Shown: in pieces, positions 17,869 through 29,835 of the stretch | Layout of the letters: each line of letters begins with the position of its first letter | Position numbering within the stretch: position 1 is the first letter of the stretch | Assembly (NCBI GenBank): GCA_963719485.1 | Contig: OY970387.1 | Location: 1 to 64,000, forward strand | Length of the DNA stretch: 64,000 nucleotides | Reading direction: 5' to 3' | Source of the DNA: Bog-473 sp963719485 | GTDB taxonomy: Bacteria; Actinomycetota; Acidimicrobiia; Acidimicrobiales; RAAP-2 | The notes under the pieces: model-generated | What the model saw: the letters and a program-made list of their open reading frames with translations, nothing else | What the model was told of the DNA's origin: nothing | The model's database searches: none | Made by a program: the position numbers and the translations under genes

Positions 17869-19512
17869 TCAGGTCGGCCAGGCGCTGCTGTAGGGAAAGA
17901 AGTCGAGGCACCCGGTGGGGCCCCTGGCCTCCCAGCTCGGCGCGGGGAGCGAGGTCGCTCCGTCGCGCTTCCCTTTCGGATCGACGCGTATCACGGCCGA
18001 GGCTCCGGGATAGCTCTCGACGACCGTGCTCCGGCCGGCGGCGGCGAGCGCCGACACGTATTCCTGGAGCGCAGACGGCGGCTCGTACGTTCCCGCATCC
18101 GCGTACACGACCCACACCTTGTCGTACCGGCTCAGCCAGGCGGTCTCCTGCGTCGGGGAGCAGGCGGGCGTGCCGGGCGTGTGCGGGACCAGGTAGACGT
18201 TGCCGTTCACGGTCAGCCCCGCCGACTGGTGGTAGAAGGTATAGAGGTTCGAGGCCGACCCCTCGATGAGCACGAGGTCGTGCGCCCCTGCGTGACCGAT
18301 GGCGTACTGCAAGGCCTGTCGTCCGCTCGACATTGTGTACGGGCGGGCCAATGCGACGGCGGCGGAGCTGAACGTCGTGGCCGCGACCAGACCCACGAGC
18401 GGTATCGCGAGCAGGCCAAACCGCGCGGAGAGCAGGATCGTGCCCGCGAGCAGCAACGCGGCGATAGGCACGAGAAAGAGCACCATCCGATCCGCCACCG
18501 GGTACTCGCGCACAAACCCTCCGACGAACGTCACGCCGACCAGCACGATGCAGAAGATCCCGATAGGGCGACGATGGAGAACCAGGGCCACCGCGCCCGC
18601 ACACAGCAGGACGGCAGCCAGCGGGATCACGATGAGACCCAGCGGATTGTGGATGACGCCGATGCCGGCCCGGTACAACCATGCGGTCTTGCTGCCACTT
18701 GTCGGCGCCAACGCGTACGCCCAGAACGCGAGCAAAGTTCCGCTCGAGTGCAGTTCACGCAACGACACGAGGTACTCAATCCCGAAGCTGACGACCCAAA
18801 TCGCCGTCCCGATGGCGACCCGAATCAGCTTCGCCACGTCGCGACGAGCCACGAACAAGAGCACGACGGTTCCGGTACCCGCTGCGAACGCCGCCGGGAA
18901 CGAGAACCACAAGAGGATCCCGCTCGCCACGCCCCAGGCAATCACACGTCCCCTGCTCACTTCCCGTTCGACCGCCCAGATCGCCATCCAGGCCAGAAGG
19001 ACGACCGCCATGGCGTCACCGCTGTACTGCTTTGCGTCGGTCGAGTAGTACACGAGCGACGGCGAGACGGCGACCAGGAGAACCGCGACGCACCCGGCCC
19101 ACCCACGGAGCGTCCGCATGGCGAGAGACCGAAAGACGATCACGAGGACCAACGCGGCCAGAAATGGCGCGAGGCGCAGAGCGAAGGCTCTCGGTCCGAA
19201 CACCTCGACCGCGGTCTTCTCCAAGAACAGGAAACCGATCGGGGCGCCTTGGTTCGACGCGAGCGGGTGCGTCAGTCCGGCATAGCTCCGGTTGATGATG
19301 TTCGAAGCGAGCTCCGCCTCGTCGTTCCAGATCGATGGGTTGGCCAGATACTCGCGGAACCGGAGGAGCAGGCCGAGCAGCGCGGCGGCCCACGAGACCG
19401 TCTCCGGCGTCACCCTGACCGGGCGCCGGCGCCGGTGTGCCGCGCCCCTCCGGGGTGCCGCGGCGTCGTCGCGCGCCGTGAGCCCTGGTTCGATGTCGGT
19501 GGCCTGCGTCAT
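17869..19512 (-). CDS. Polytopic GT39-like membrane protein, paralogue A
   Basis: A 547-residue membrane protein with an Arg-rich cytoplasmic N-terminus, about ten hydrophobic helices and a soluble C-terminal domain. The first extracytoplasmic loop has SIWNDEAELASN, the DE acidic motif expected for GT-C enzymes using lipid-linked sugars. It is a close paralogue of the protein at 20161-21780: both share NIINRSY, QGAPIGFLFLEKTA, FALRLAPFLAALVLV and FRSLAMRTL and run collinearly to the C-terminus. Its ATG overlaps the adenosyltransferase stop by four bases (ATGA), an unusual coupling of a cofactor gene to a membrane transferase. Confidence 0.75.
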   Translation of the reverse strand: MTQATDIEPGLTARDDAAAPRRGAAHRRRRPVRVTPETVSWAAALLGLLLRFREYLANPSIWNDEAELASNIINRSYAGLTHPLASNQGAPIGFLFLEKTAVEVFGPRAFALRLAPFLAALVLVIVFRSLAMRTLRGWAGCVAVLLVAVSPSLVYYSTDAKQYSGDAMAVVLLAWMAIWAVEREVSRGRVIAWGVASGILLWFSFPAAFAAGTGTVVLLFVARRDVAKLIRVAIGTAIWVVSFGIEYLVSLRELHSSGTLLAFWAYALAPTSGSKTAWLYRAGIGVIHNPLGLIVIPLAAVLLCAGAVALVLHRRPIGIFCIVLVGVTFVGGFVREYPVADRMVLFLVPIAALLLAGTILLSARFGLLAIPLVGLVAATTFSSAAVALARPYTMSSGRQALQYAIGHAGAHDLVLIEGSASNLYTFYHQSAGLTVNGNVYLVPHTPGTPACSPTQETAWLSRYDKVWVVYADAGTYEPPSALQEYVSALAAAGRSTVVESYPGASAVIRVDPKGKRDGATSLPAPSWEARGPTGCLDFFPYSSAWPT

Positions 19513-20051
19513 CGTTTCGAGAGCACGTGCTCCGGGCCCTCCTGCCAGCGCGCCATCGCCCAGAGTAGATCCGAGAGCCGGTTCAAGTACGGCACCACCA
19601 ACGAGCCCTCAGTGGGTTCGGCGACGGCCAACCGCTCGGCCCGGCGCACGATGGTGCGGGCCAGATCGAGCGCGGCGGCAACGCGGTTCTCCCCCGGCAC
19701 GGTGAAGTCGCTCGGCATGTCGAAGCGGGCCAGCAGGTCGTCGATCCCCTCCTCCAACGAGGCCACCATGTCCGGCGTCACCAGGCTGGATCCCGCCTGA
19801 AGCTTCGGGCGGTTCTCCGGGGCGGTGGCCACCTCCGCCATCAACACGTAGAGGTCGCGGGCCAGCGTGATCAGACGGTCGTTGACCTCCGTGCCGGCCG
19901 GCGTCTCGGCCCGGGCCACCCCGATGGCGGCCTGCGCCTCGTCGACGACCCCATTCAGGTCGATCCGCCAGGAGTCCTTGGGCACCCGGCCGCCGTAGAG
20001 CAGGCCGGTCGTCCCGTCGTCGCCCCTCTTGGTATAGATCCGTGGCGCCAT
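19509..20051 (-). CDS. Cob(I)alamin adenosyltransferase, PduO type
   Basis: Transfers the adenosyl group of ATP to cob(I)alamin, making the cofactor used by methylmalonyl-CoA mutase. The 180-residue chain has the ATP-binding N-terminus RIYTKRGDDGTTGLLYGG followed by RVPKD and VDEAQAAIG, and the later FTVPGENRVAAALDLART helix with RRAER, all typical of the PduO family (trimeric). It starts a run with the two downstream membrane proteins. A 7-base-arm inverted repeat lies 12 bases upstream of the ATG. A degenerate copy of its 5' end occurs before metH, so it was part of a duplication. Confidence 0.93.
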   Translation of the reverse strand: MAPRIYTKRGDDGTTGLLYGGRVPKDSWRIDLNGVVDEAQAAIGVARAETPAGTEVNDRLITLARDLYVLMAEVATAPENRPKLQAGSSLVTPDMVASLEEGIDDLLARFDMPSDFTVPGENRVAAALDLARTIVRRAERLAVAEPTEGSLVVPYLNRLSDLLWAMARWQEGPEHVLSKR

Positions 20052-20063
20052 CGGGCGGATGCT

Positions 20064-20080
20064 ACCGGTGCAGCACCGGT
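20064..20080 (-). promoter_or_regulatory. Inverted repeat upstream of adenosyltransferase
   Basis: Perfect 7-base arms ACCGGTG and CACCGGT separated by CAG, ending 12 bases before the adenosyltransferase ATG. Position and symmetry suit an operator for a dimeric regulator, or a leader hairpin. The related sequence upstream of the pseudo-copy near 21.9 kb has lost the symmetry. No regulator gene is adjacent, so function is inference. Confidence 0.35.
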
Positions 20081-20160
20081 CACCTTGGATGGCCCACGGG
20101 GACGAAGCTGCACCTGCTGCTCGGGCGCGTCGAGGCCGGTGGTGACATCTGGTCGACGCC

Positions 20161-21780
20161 TCAGGGCGGCCAGGGCCGGAAGAACGTCAGACAACCGTGC
20201 ACGTGCACACCGCCTGCTTCCCAGCTGGGCGGCGGGAGATCCGATGCACCATCGCGGTGGCCGTGCGGATCCACCATGAGCACCGCCGTGTTGCCCGGAT
20301 AGCTCTGGACGACTCGAGTCGTGCCGGCGGCAGCGAGAGCCCGCTGGTACTGCCCCAGCGCAGAGGACGGTTCGAACGTCCCCGGTGGCGCGAAGACGAT
20401 CCATACCTTGCGGTAGCGCTGGAGGAAGTCTGTTTCCAGCGTCGGCGAGCAGGCCGGCGAACCGGCGGCGCCCGCCACCAGATAGACGTTGCCGTCCACG
20501 GTGTAGCCCGCCGCTTGGTGATAGAAGTCATAGAGGTACGACGCCGACCCCTCAATGAGCAGGAGGTCGCCGGGCTCGGTGTGGGCAATGGCGTACTGCA
20601 GGGCTTGGCGGCCACTCGTCATCACGTACGGATGCACCAGCGCGGCGGTGGCAGAGCTGAACGTGGAAGCCGCGACGACCGCGATCATCGGGAGGGCCAC
20701 CCAGCCTGCCCGCGGGGTCAAGAGCATGGTGCCGGCAAGGAGCAGCGCGGCGAAGGGCACCAGGTACAGCACCAAGCGGTCGGCCACCGGGTACTCGCGG
20801 ACGAGTCCCGCGAAGAGGGTGATCGCGACCATGGTCACGCAGAACAGGCCGATGACGAGACGGGTCCGCAGGAGCGCCACCGCGCCGGCCGCCAGCAAGA
20901 TGACGGCCAGCGGCAACACCGACAGCCCCAGCGGGTCGTGGAGGGCGCCGTCCGTCACGTCGTACGCCCACGTCAGCTTGCTGCCGTGGGTCGGGGCGAG
21001 CGCGCCGGACCAAAACTGCAGCAGGACGGCGTTCCCGTGCAGGCTGCGCAGCGAAACGACGTACTCGACCCCGAAGCTGACGACCCACAGCGCTCCGGAG
21101 ACGACGACGCGGAGCAGCGCGCTGACGTCGCGCCGGGCCACGACGAGGAGGACGATCGACGTCGCGCCCGCGGCGAACACCGCCGGGAACGAGAACCAGA
21201 TGAGAACGGATGCGGTAGCGGCCCACGCCAGCAGCGAGTTGCGACTCAGCTGGAGCTCGACGGCACGGACGGCCATCCAGGCCAGAACGACCACTGCCAT
21301 GGCGTCGCCGCTGTACTGCTTGGCTTCGGTCGAGTACGCGACGAGCGTCGGCGATACCGCCACGAGGAGAACGGCCACGCAGCCCGGCCAGCCGCCGAGC
21401 GTCCGCATGGCCAGTGAGCGGAACACCATCACTAGGACGAGCGCGGCGAGGAACGGGGCGAGGCGAAGCGCGAATGCATGCGGGCCGAAGACCTCGTCGG
21501 CGGTCTTCTCCAAGAAGAGGAACCCGATCGGAGCTCCCTGGTACAGCGCCAGCGTGTGCGTCAGTCCGAGGTAGCTCCGGTTGATGATGTTGCTCCCGAG
21601 CGCCGCCTCGTCGCTCCATATGGACGGGTTGGAGAGGTACTCGCGTAGCCGGAGGAGCACCCCGAGGGCGGCCAGAACCCACGAGGCCAGCGCCGGCAGC
21701 TCGATCGGGCGCGCGTGGCGGGCCCGGCCGGTCGCGACCCCCGCTCCGACCTGGTCGGCGCTCACTGGCTCGGTCAGCAC
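20161..21780 (-). CDS. Polytopic GT39-like membrane protein, paralogue B
   Basis: A 539-residue integral membrane protein with about ten hydrophobic helices and a C-terminal soluble domain, collinear with the protein at 17869-19512. The first loop carries SIWSDEAALGSN, keeping the DE acidic motif. Conserved tail features include IEGSASYLYDFYHQ and CSPTLETDFLQRY, matching IEGSASNLYTFYHQ and CSPTQETAWLSRY in paralogue A. The adenosyltransferase gene separates the two copies, and a degenerate adenosyltransferase start lies just upstream, indicating tandem duplication of an adenosyltransferase-GT module. Sugar donor and acceptor are unknown. Confidence 0.75.
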   Translation of the reverse strand: MLTEPVSADQVGAGVATGRARHARPIELPALASWVLAALGVLLRLREYLSNPSIWSDEAALGSNIINRSYLGLTHTLALYQGAPIGFLFLEKTADEVFGPHAFALRLAPFLAALVLVMVFRSLAMRTLGGWPGCVAVLLVAVSPTLVAYSTEAKQYSGDAMAVVVLAWMAVRAVELQLSRNSLLAWAATASVLIWFSFPAVFAAGATSIVLLVVARRDVSALLRVVVSGALWVVSFGVEYVVSLRSLHGNAVLLQFWSGALAPTHGSKLTWAYDVTDGALHDPLGLSVLPLAVILLAAGAVALLRTRLVIGLFCVTMVAITLFAGLVREYPVADRLVLYLVPFAALLLAGTMLLTPRAGWVALPMIAVVAASTFSSATAALVHPYVMTSGRQALQYAIAHTEPGDLLLIEGSASYLYDFYHQAAGYTVDGNVYLVAGAAGSPACSPTLETDFLQRYRKVWIVFAPPGTFEPSSALGQYQRALAAAGTTRVVQSYPGNTAVLMVDPHGHRDGASDLPPPSWEAGGVHVHGCLTFFRPWPP

Positions 21781-21805
21781 GGTCCCGCCCGCCGCCCGCC
21801 GACCA

Positions 21806-21892
21806 CTAGCGAGGTCGCTCTATCGACCCGGGTGCGCCGATGGCGTCCCGGGCCTCGTCGTCGCCCTTCCTGGTGCAGATCCGCGGCACCAC
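21806..21892 (-). pseudogene. Remnant of a second cob(I)alamin adenosyltransferase 5' end
   Basis: Read on the minus strand this 28-codon stub begins VVPRICTRKGDD, matching MAPRIYTKRGDD of the intact gene, and continues EARDAIG like DEAQAAIG, as if the intervening ~24 codons were deleted. By eye about 44 of 56 bases match between 20010-20066 and 21851-21907, including bases upstream of the start. It stops at TAG 26 bases before paralogue B. It explains why the intact gene and the stub each precede one GT paralogue. Confidence 0.6.
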
Positions 21893-21951
21893 CCGGCGGA
21901 TGCTACTGGGCCCGTTCGGGAGGCCACGGGGGTCGCCGGTATCCTGAAGGG

Positions 21952-25469
<3,518 letters not shown>

Positions 25470-25470
<1 letters not shown>

Positions 25471-26294
25471 TGACGGCCCGGGGCCGATCCGGTGCCCTGG
25501 CGGCGTGCGGCATCCTCTTCCTGTTGGTCGGTACCGCGGCTGCTCCCGCCAGCGCCGCCGCGACCCCGCTCGGCACCGTGGTCATCCCGAACCTGGGCCC
25601 GGGCTACGCGGTCACGTCCCAGGGCCCGCTCGACCCCGCACAGTTCGCGTCGAACGCACCGGATCCGAGCGCGGCCGAAGGGGCATTGTCCACGCTGGCC
25701 ACGTCCATCTCCACATACGAGCGGGTGTGGCAGGCCGACGGAGGTCTCAATCAGGTGCAGGACCTCCTGGTCCGCTTCCCCGACACCGCGGGGGCCCAGG
25801 TGTTCCTGCAGGCGGCGCAGCACTCACTCGAGTCGGGCGAGATCGTGAGCTCAGACCCGCTGCCGTCCATCCCGGGCGCCCGCCGCGTCACCTACTTCGC
25901 GGCGACGAACCAGGACGGCGTGGGCGAGGCCATCACCATGCGCGCCGGCGTCTACGTCGACCTGCTGTCGTTCTTCTCCGCCGCCTCCGCCAACGCGCAG
26001 CCCATCTCCCCCGCGAACGCCGAGACGGTGGCCCAGGCCCAGCACGCGGCAATGGTGGCGGCGCCGGGTGGCGCGTCCACCGCCGGCGCGGCCACGGCCG
26101 GTGCGAAGAAAGGGGTCTCGGCCGGCACCATCGGCCTGGCCGCGCTCGTGGTCGCCGTGCTGGCGCTCGCACTGGTCACGCCGCTCGTCCTCCGGCGCCG
26201 GCGTGCCCTGCGGGAGCCCGCGGCAACGGTGCCACTGCACGCGAAGCGGTCAGACGGCGACGCGGGTGACGATCTCCGCGAAGGCAGCGGGTGA
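25470..26294 (+). CDS. Secreted protein anchored by a C-terminal membrane helix
   Basis: A 274-residue protein of no recognised family. It has an N-terminal signal peptide (basic MTARGRSG, hydrophobic ACGILFLLVGTAAA, cleavage near ASAAA), an extracytoplasmic domain of about 160 residues, an Ala/Gly-rich linker, one membrane helix (TIGLAALVVAVLALALV) and an RRRR-containing cytoplasmic tail. The topology is a type I membrane protein. The ATG overlaps the metH stop by one base (TGATG), which implies coupling but not shared function. The last 45 bases overlap the convergent hydrolase gene. Confidence 0.7.
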
Positions 26295-26987
26295 CGTCAC
26301 GGGGAGCAGGTGGCCCGAGTCGACCCGGATGACCTTGACCGGCGCCGGGAGGCGTTGCGCCATGACCTCCTGGTCGTCCGGGCGGACGGGGCGATCCCGC
26401 TCGTTGAGCACGTAGGCGATCGGGACACCGGCGGCGGCGGACCAGTGCACCGGTTGGAAGTAGTGCTGCACCGTGTCCTCGACGGAGCGGGCGGGATCGA
26501 CGACGAAGGCCAGGCTCGCATCGTCGAGCGGGTCGGCCCCGTACACCCTTCGGAAGGCTTCGGGATCCGCGGGTGGGCCCGGCAGGGTGACCGTCCGACC
26601 CTCCTTCGCCGCGGCGGCGACGGCCAGCCGCAAGCCGTCCCGGTGCCGTTCCTGCATGCAGTCGATCCCGCAGCCCCCCTCGACGGGCACCAGGGCGGCG
26701 TTGAGGACGATGGATCCCACCCGGCCCCCGAGCGCGGCGACCACGCCGGGCACGACCAGGCCTCCGGAGGAATGCGCCACGAGGGTGACCGGCCCGCTGC
26801 GCACGGCGGCCTCGATGTCGGACACGACCGAGGCCACCTCCACCTCGACGGTCAGCGTGGCCAGATCGGCCGGCCGGCCGGCGCGGCCGGGCAGGTCCAC
26901 GGCGAGCGGCTCGGTGACGAGGTACGGCAGCATCCGGTCCCAGAAGCGGGCGGTGGTGCCGCCGCCGTGGATCAGGACGACCGTCAT
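26250..26987 (-). CDS. Alpha/beta hydrolase
   Basis: A 245-residue alpha/beta-hydrolase with the oxyanion HGGG-type motif at MTVVLIHGGGTTARFW, nucleophile elbow LVAHSSGGL, and a late His in DSGHLLPVTSP as the catalytic base; the acid is probably in NERDRPVRPDD. The HGGGTTAxxW start and small size resemble the salicylate/methyl-ester esterase-like group (plant MES and bacterial homologues). It is divergent from the VOC gene at 27054 and converges on the metH-linked membrane protein. Substrate unknown. Confidence 0.83.
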   Translation of the reverse strand: MTVVLIHGGGTTARFWDRMLPYLVTEPLAVDLPGRAGRPADLATLTVEVEVASVVSDIEAAVRSGPVTLVAHSSGGLVVPGVVAALGGRVGSIVLNAALVPVEGGCGIDCMQERHRDGLRLAVAAAAKEGRTVTLPGPPADPEAFRRVYGADPLDDASLAFVVDPARSVEDTVQHYFQPVHWSAAAGVPIAYVLNERDRPVRPDDQEVMAQRLPAPVKVIRVDSGHLLPVTSPAAFAEIVTRVAV

Positions 26988-27053
26988 GGCGGCGGAGGCT
27001 ACTGCGGGTGGTGACCCCGGCTACCCGGGCCGCCCCTCATTAGGATCGGCAAG

Positions 27054-27464
27054 GTGACCGGCAACGACGACGCGGGCGGCGGCGCGCCGATCACCGGTCT
27101 GTCGCACATCCAGCTCCTGGTGTCGGACGTCGGGGCCAGCGCGCGGTGGTACAGCGCCGTGCTCGGCCTGCGCCCGTTCGCCGACGACCCCGACATCGGG
27201 TACGTCGCACTCCAGCACCCCGGCGCGAAGTTCGTGGTGGTGCTCACGAGGGCGCCGGTCGAACGGGAGCGGCCGCCCGGTCCGGCCGACGACGGCCTGG
27301 ACCACGTGGCCCTCGCGGTGCCCGACGGTGGCTCGCTCGAGGCCTGGGCCACGCACCTCACCGACGTCGGCGTCGACCACGCCGGCGTCGTGCTGGAGGG
27401 CGGCCACCCCTCGCTGCAGCTCCGAGACCCCGATGGCATCGCCATCGAACTGGTCGCGCCCTGA
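27054..27464 (+). CDS. VOC/glyoxalase family protein
   Basis: A 136-residue vicinal-oxygen-chelate protein with paired beta-alpha-beta modules. Candidate ligands are His in LSHIQLLVSDVG, His in LDHVALAVPDGG and Glu in DGIAIELVAP. The GTG start is preceded by GGCAAG, a weak ribosome site. Only three bases separate its end from the convergent hypothetical gene. Members include dioxygenases, lyases and resistance proteins; nothing here distinguishes them. Confidence 0.78.
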   Translation: MTGNDDAGGGAPITGLSHIQLLVSDVGASARWYSAVLGLRPFADDPDIGYVALQHPGAKFVVVLTRAPVERERPPGPADDGLDHVALAVPDGGSLEAWATHLTDVGVDHAGVVLEGGHPSLQLRDPDGIAIELVAP

Positions 27465-27467
27465 CCG

Positions 27468-27788
27468 TCAGCCCCACTCGGTCATTCTGCGAAAGCGGGA
27501 CCTCCGCGTCGGTCGTGCCTGAGGCTCCTGCAGTGCCTCGACCCGGTTGCTGCGCAACCAGTTCGTCAGGCCGTCGGCATCCTTGAAGACGATCTCCTGG
27601 TCGGTGTCCATCACGTAGAGGTGGATCGCCCCGCTGTCGACCGTCACCGAGAATTCGATCTTGCCGCCGAAGACGAAGCACCACAGCGGCGTCGCGCCCG
27701 GGGTCGACCTCGGCTCCAGCCGCCAACCCGGGCGACCCCCCAACAGGTCGACGAGCTCGTTGGTCGACGGGCCGGCGCGATCGGGCAT
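27468..27788 (-). CDS. Conserved-looking hypothetical protein
   Basis: A 106-residue soluble protein with no family I recognise. It begins after an unrelated in-frame extension with MPDRAGPSTNELVDLLGG, and has beta-rich hydrophobic stretches PLWCFVFGGKIEFSVTV and AIHLYVMDTDQEIVF. The C-terminus is Arg-rich. Its ATG starts one base after the ketopantoate-reductase stop, which fixes the start and implies translational coupling to that gene. Shared function with it is untested. Confidence 0.65.
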   Translation of the reverse strand: MPDRAGPSTNELVDLLGGRPGWRLEPRSTPGATPLWCFVFGGKIEFSVTVDSGAIHLYVMDTDQEIVFKDADGLTNWLRSNRVEALQEPQARPTRRSRFRRMTEWG

Positions 27789-27789
27789 G

Positions 27790-28713
27790 TCAGGCAAACC
27801 GTGACTCACGGCGGCGCGCGATGGCACAGAGGGTCTCGTTGTACGGAGCCTCGAGGCCGAGCTCACGGCTCAGCGCCACCACCTGCCCGTTGATGGCATC
27901 GATCTCCGAAGGACGCCGGGCCAGGTGGTCGAGGCGCATCGACGGGCTGGCGTTGGGAATCGTGGCGGCGAAGTCCGTGACGTAGCGCAACGGGTCATCG
28001 AACGGGAACTCGACGCCCATGGCGACGCCGAGCCGGTGGGCCTCCGAGGTGCAGCCAAGAGCGACCCGCCAGGCCTGTGGGTCCGCCATCAGCTCGCCCA
28101 CGGTCACGTCGAAGACCGCACAGGGAGCACTGAGCGTGACGTTGCACAGGAACTTCTCCCAGATCATGAGCGTCACGTCGGCGAAAGCCCGGACGTTGAA
28201 ACCGGCGTCGCGCCACGACTGTTCGATGCGCAGGGCCCGGTCCGTCAGGCCGCCGTGCATCTCGCCGATCCGGATCATGCGCATGCCTTCGTGGTGGACG
28301 TGGCCCGGCTCGGGAATCGACGAGCCAAACCCCTCGGCGATCCCGATCATGACGTGCTCCGGCGGGATGTGGCGCGCCACCCGCTCGCCCGCACCGAGCC
28401 CGTTCTGGAACGCCATGACCACACTGTCCGGCTCGAGCAGCGGTGCGATGTCCGCCGCCACCTGGTCCACGTCCGACGCCTTGGTCGCGATCAACCACAG
28501 ATCGCAGGCCCCGGCGTCGCGCGGCCAACGCCCGACGTGGAGGTTGTCGACCACGAAGCTGCCGCTGGCACCTGTGACCATCAACCCGGAGGCTGCGATG
28601 GCATCGATGTGCTCCGCCCAGGTGTCCAGGGCCCACACCTCGTGCCCGGCCTTGCCGAGGAGCCCGGCGTACACCGAACCCATAGCGCCCGTTCCGACAA
28701 CCGCGATCTTCAT
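27790..28713 (-). CDS. Ketopantoate reductase (ApbA/PanE) family protein
   Basis: NADPH-dependent 2-dehydropantoate 2-reductase family, 307 residues. The N-terminal Rossmann motif is GTGAMGSVYAGLLGKAG; the NGLGAGERV segment and the C-terminal-domain Lys in IWEKFLCNVTLSAPCA are the usual catalytic/binding positions, followed by PSMRLDHLARRPSEIDAING, the conserved PS-x-x-x-D-x-x-x-x-R-x-T/S-EIDxxNG-type signature. It may make pantoate for coenzyme A, but many actinobacteria carry several paralogues acting on other 2-keto acids, and no other pan genes are nearby. Confidence 0.87.
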   Translation of the reverse strand: MKIAVVGTGAMGSVYAGLLGKAGHEVWALDTWAEHIDAIAASGLMVTGASGSFVVDNLHVGRWPRDAGACDLWLIATKASDVDQVAADIAPLLEPDSVVMAFQNGLGAGERVARHIPPEHVMIGIAEGFGSSIPEPGHVHHEGMRMIRIGEMHGGLTDRALRIEQSWRDAGFNVRAFADVTLMIWEKFLCNVTLSAPCAVFDVTVGELMADPQAWRVALGCTSEAHRLGVAMGVEFPFDDPLRYVTDFAATIPNASPSMRLDHLARRPSEIDAINGQVVALSRELGLEAPYNETLCAIARRRESRFA

Positions 28714-28929
28714 TCCATCCTTTGGGGAGCGAGCTCGAGCGAGCGTGCCTGCCCGCGCTGCGTAGCCGAGCGCGGTACTGCGGAGATTCTACGGAACGGA
28801 CGGGTCGGAGCGAAAACCGGCCCGGTGGACGGAGTCCCCTGCACGCCCTTCGCTCACCGTCGCCGGTCGACTGGTGACGACCGGGAGCCCACCGGTATCG
28901 TCCGACCCCGTGTCACAGACAGCGCATCG

Positions 28930-29736
28930 ATGACCGACCTCCTCGCTGAGGCCTTTTCCGTTCCGGCGCGACTGGGCGTCGTGGCCGAGATCCACGACGG
29001 CGAACTCCGCCTGAGCTTGGAGCCGCGGCCAGAGGTGCTGCGCCACGGCGCCGTGCGGGCGAGCGTCATCGCGTTCATGATCGACGTGGTGGCGGGGATC
29101 GTCCTGGACGACGATCCCGATGCCTGGACGTTGACCTCGGACATGTCGGTACGGATGCGACCGCTGCCCGCACCCGCGTCACTCTCGACGCGCCTCACCA
29201 TCCTGCGGCGGGGTCGTCGCTCGGCCACGGCGGCGGTGGATGTCGTCACCGGCGAGGGAGAGCCGGTGGCGACCGGAGCAATCGGGTTCGCCAGAGTGCA
29301 GCGCCGCGAAGACGACGCCGTCAAGCCCATGGCTTCCCCGCAGCGCATCACGACCATGTTCGACGGATCGATCACCTTGACCCGCCCGCTCCGGGAAGAG
29401 ACCGGCATCGCCGTGCTCGACCCGAAGGCGGGTGCTCTCGAAATGGCGGTGACGCCGGAGCTGCGCAATTCCGCGGGCACCCTGCAGGGTGCCATGGTGG
29501 CGCTCCTCGCTGAGGCGGCCGCCGAGGAGATGGTGTCGACACGATTCGACATCCCCGCCGTGGTGACCGAGCTCGATCTTCGCTACCTGGCGCAGACCGG
29601 CGCGAGCCCTGTCCGGTCGAGTTGCCGCCTGCTCGGCGAAGGGCCAGACGCGCCGATTGAGGTGGAGCTCCGCGACACATCGACGGATCGGCTGACCACG
29701 CTGGTCTACGCGCGCACCGCCGTCATTCCCGCGTAG
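28930..29736 (+). CDS. Double-hotdog thioesterase-like protein
   Basis: A 268-residue protein that looks like two consecutive hotdog domains. The first half (~1-130) has RHGAVRASVIAFMIDVVAG, and the second (~140-268) NSAGTLQGAMVALLAEAAAEE, both resembling the central helix of PaaI/acyl-CoA thioesterase folds with preceding N/H-G positions. The second domain ends with YLAQTGASPVRSSCRLL. A role in acyl-CoA hydrolysis or dehydration is likely by fold; substrate is unknown. The ATG is the first start after a 216-base gap in which no other gene was recognised. Confidence 0.75.
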   Translation: MTDLLAEAFSVPARLGVVAEIHDGELRLSLEPRPEVLRHGAVRASVIAFMIDVVAGIVLDDDPDAWTLTSDMSVRMRPLPAPASLSTRLTILRRGRRSATAAVDVVTGEGEPVATGAIGFARVQRREDDAVKPMASPQRITTMFDGSITLTRPLREETGIAVLDPKAGALEMAVTPELRNSAGTLQGAMVALLAEAAAEEMVSTRFDIPAVVTELDLRYLAQTGASPVRSSCRLLGEGPDAPIEVELRDTSTDRLTTLVYARTAVIPA

Positions 29737-29835
29737 CACCGGGCTGGTTGCTCTCTACGCCACGGGATTCCCGTCCTGCCCAAACATCCCGTCGGCCGCC
29801 AGCACCCGGCCCCGGAGGAGTGGAAGGCTGAGCGC

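Noticed and set aside
20197..21417. Long plus-strand frames opposite GT paralogue B
   Set aside because: His/Arg/Gln-rich antisense translation without hydrophobic core; the minus-strand membrane protein is convincing and duplicated.
21781..21951. Cobalamin riboswitch before metH
   Set aside because: The gap contains the adenosyltransferase stub and no recognisable B12-box or conserved riboswitch core.
28714..28929. tRNA or small RNA gene in the 216-base gap before the hotdog gene
   Set aside because: No cloverleaf, CCA-end or terminator pattern could be traced; GC-rich short repeats (GAGCGAGC) only.
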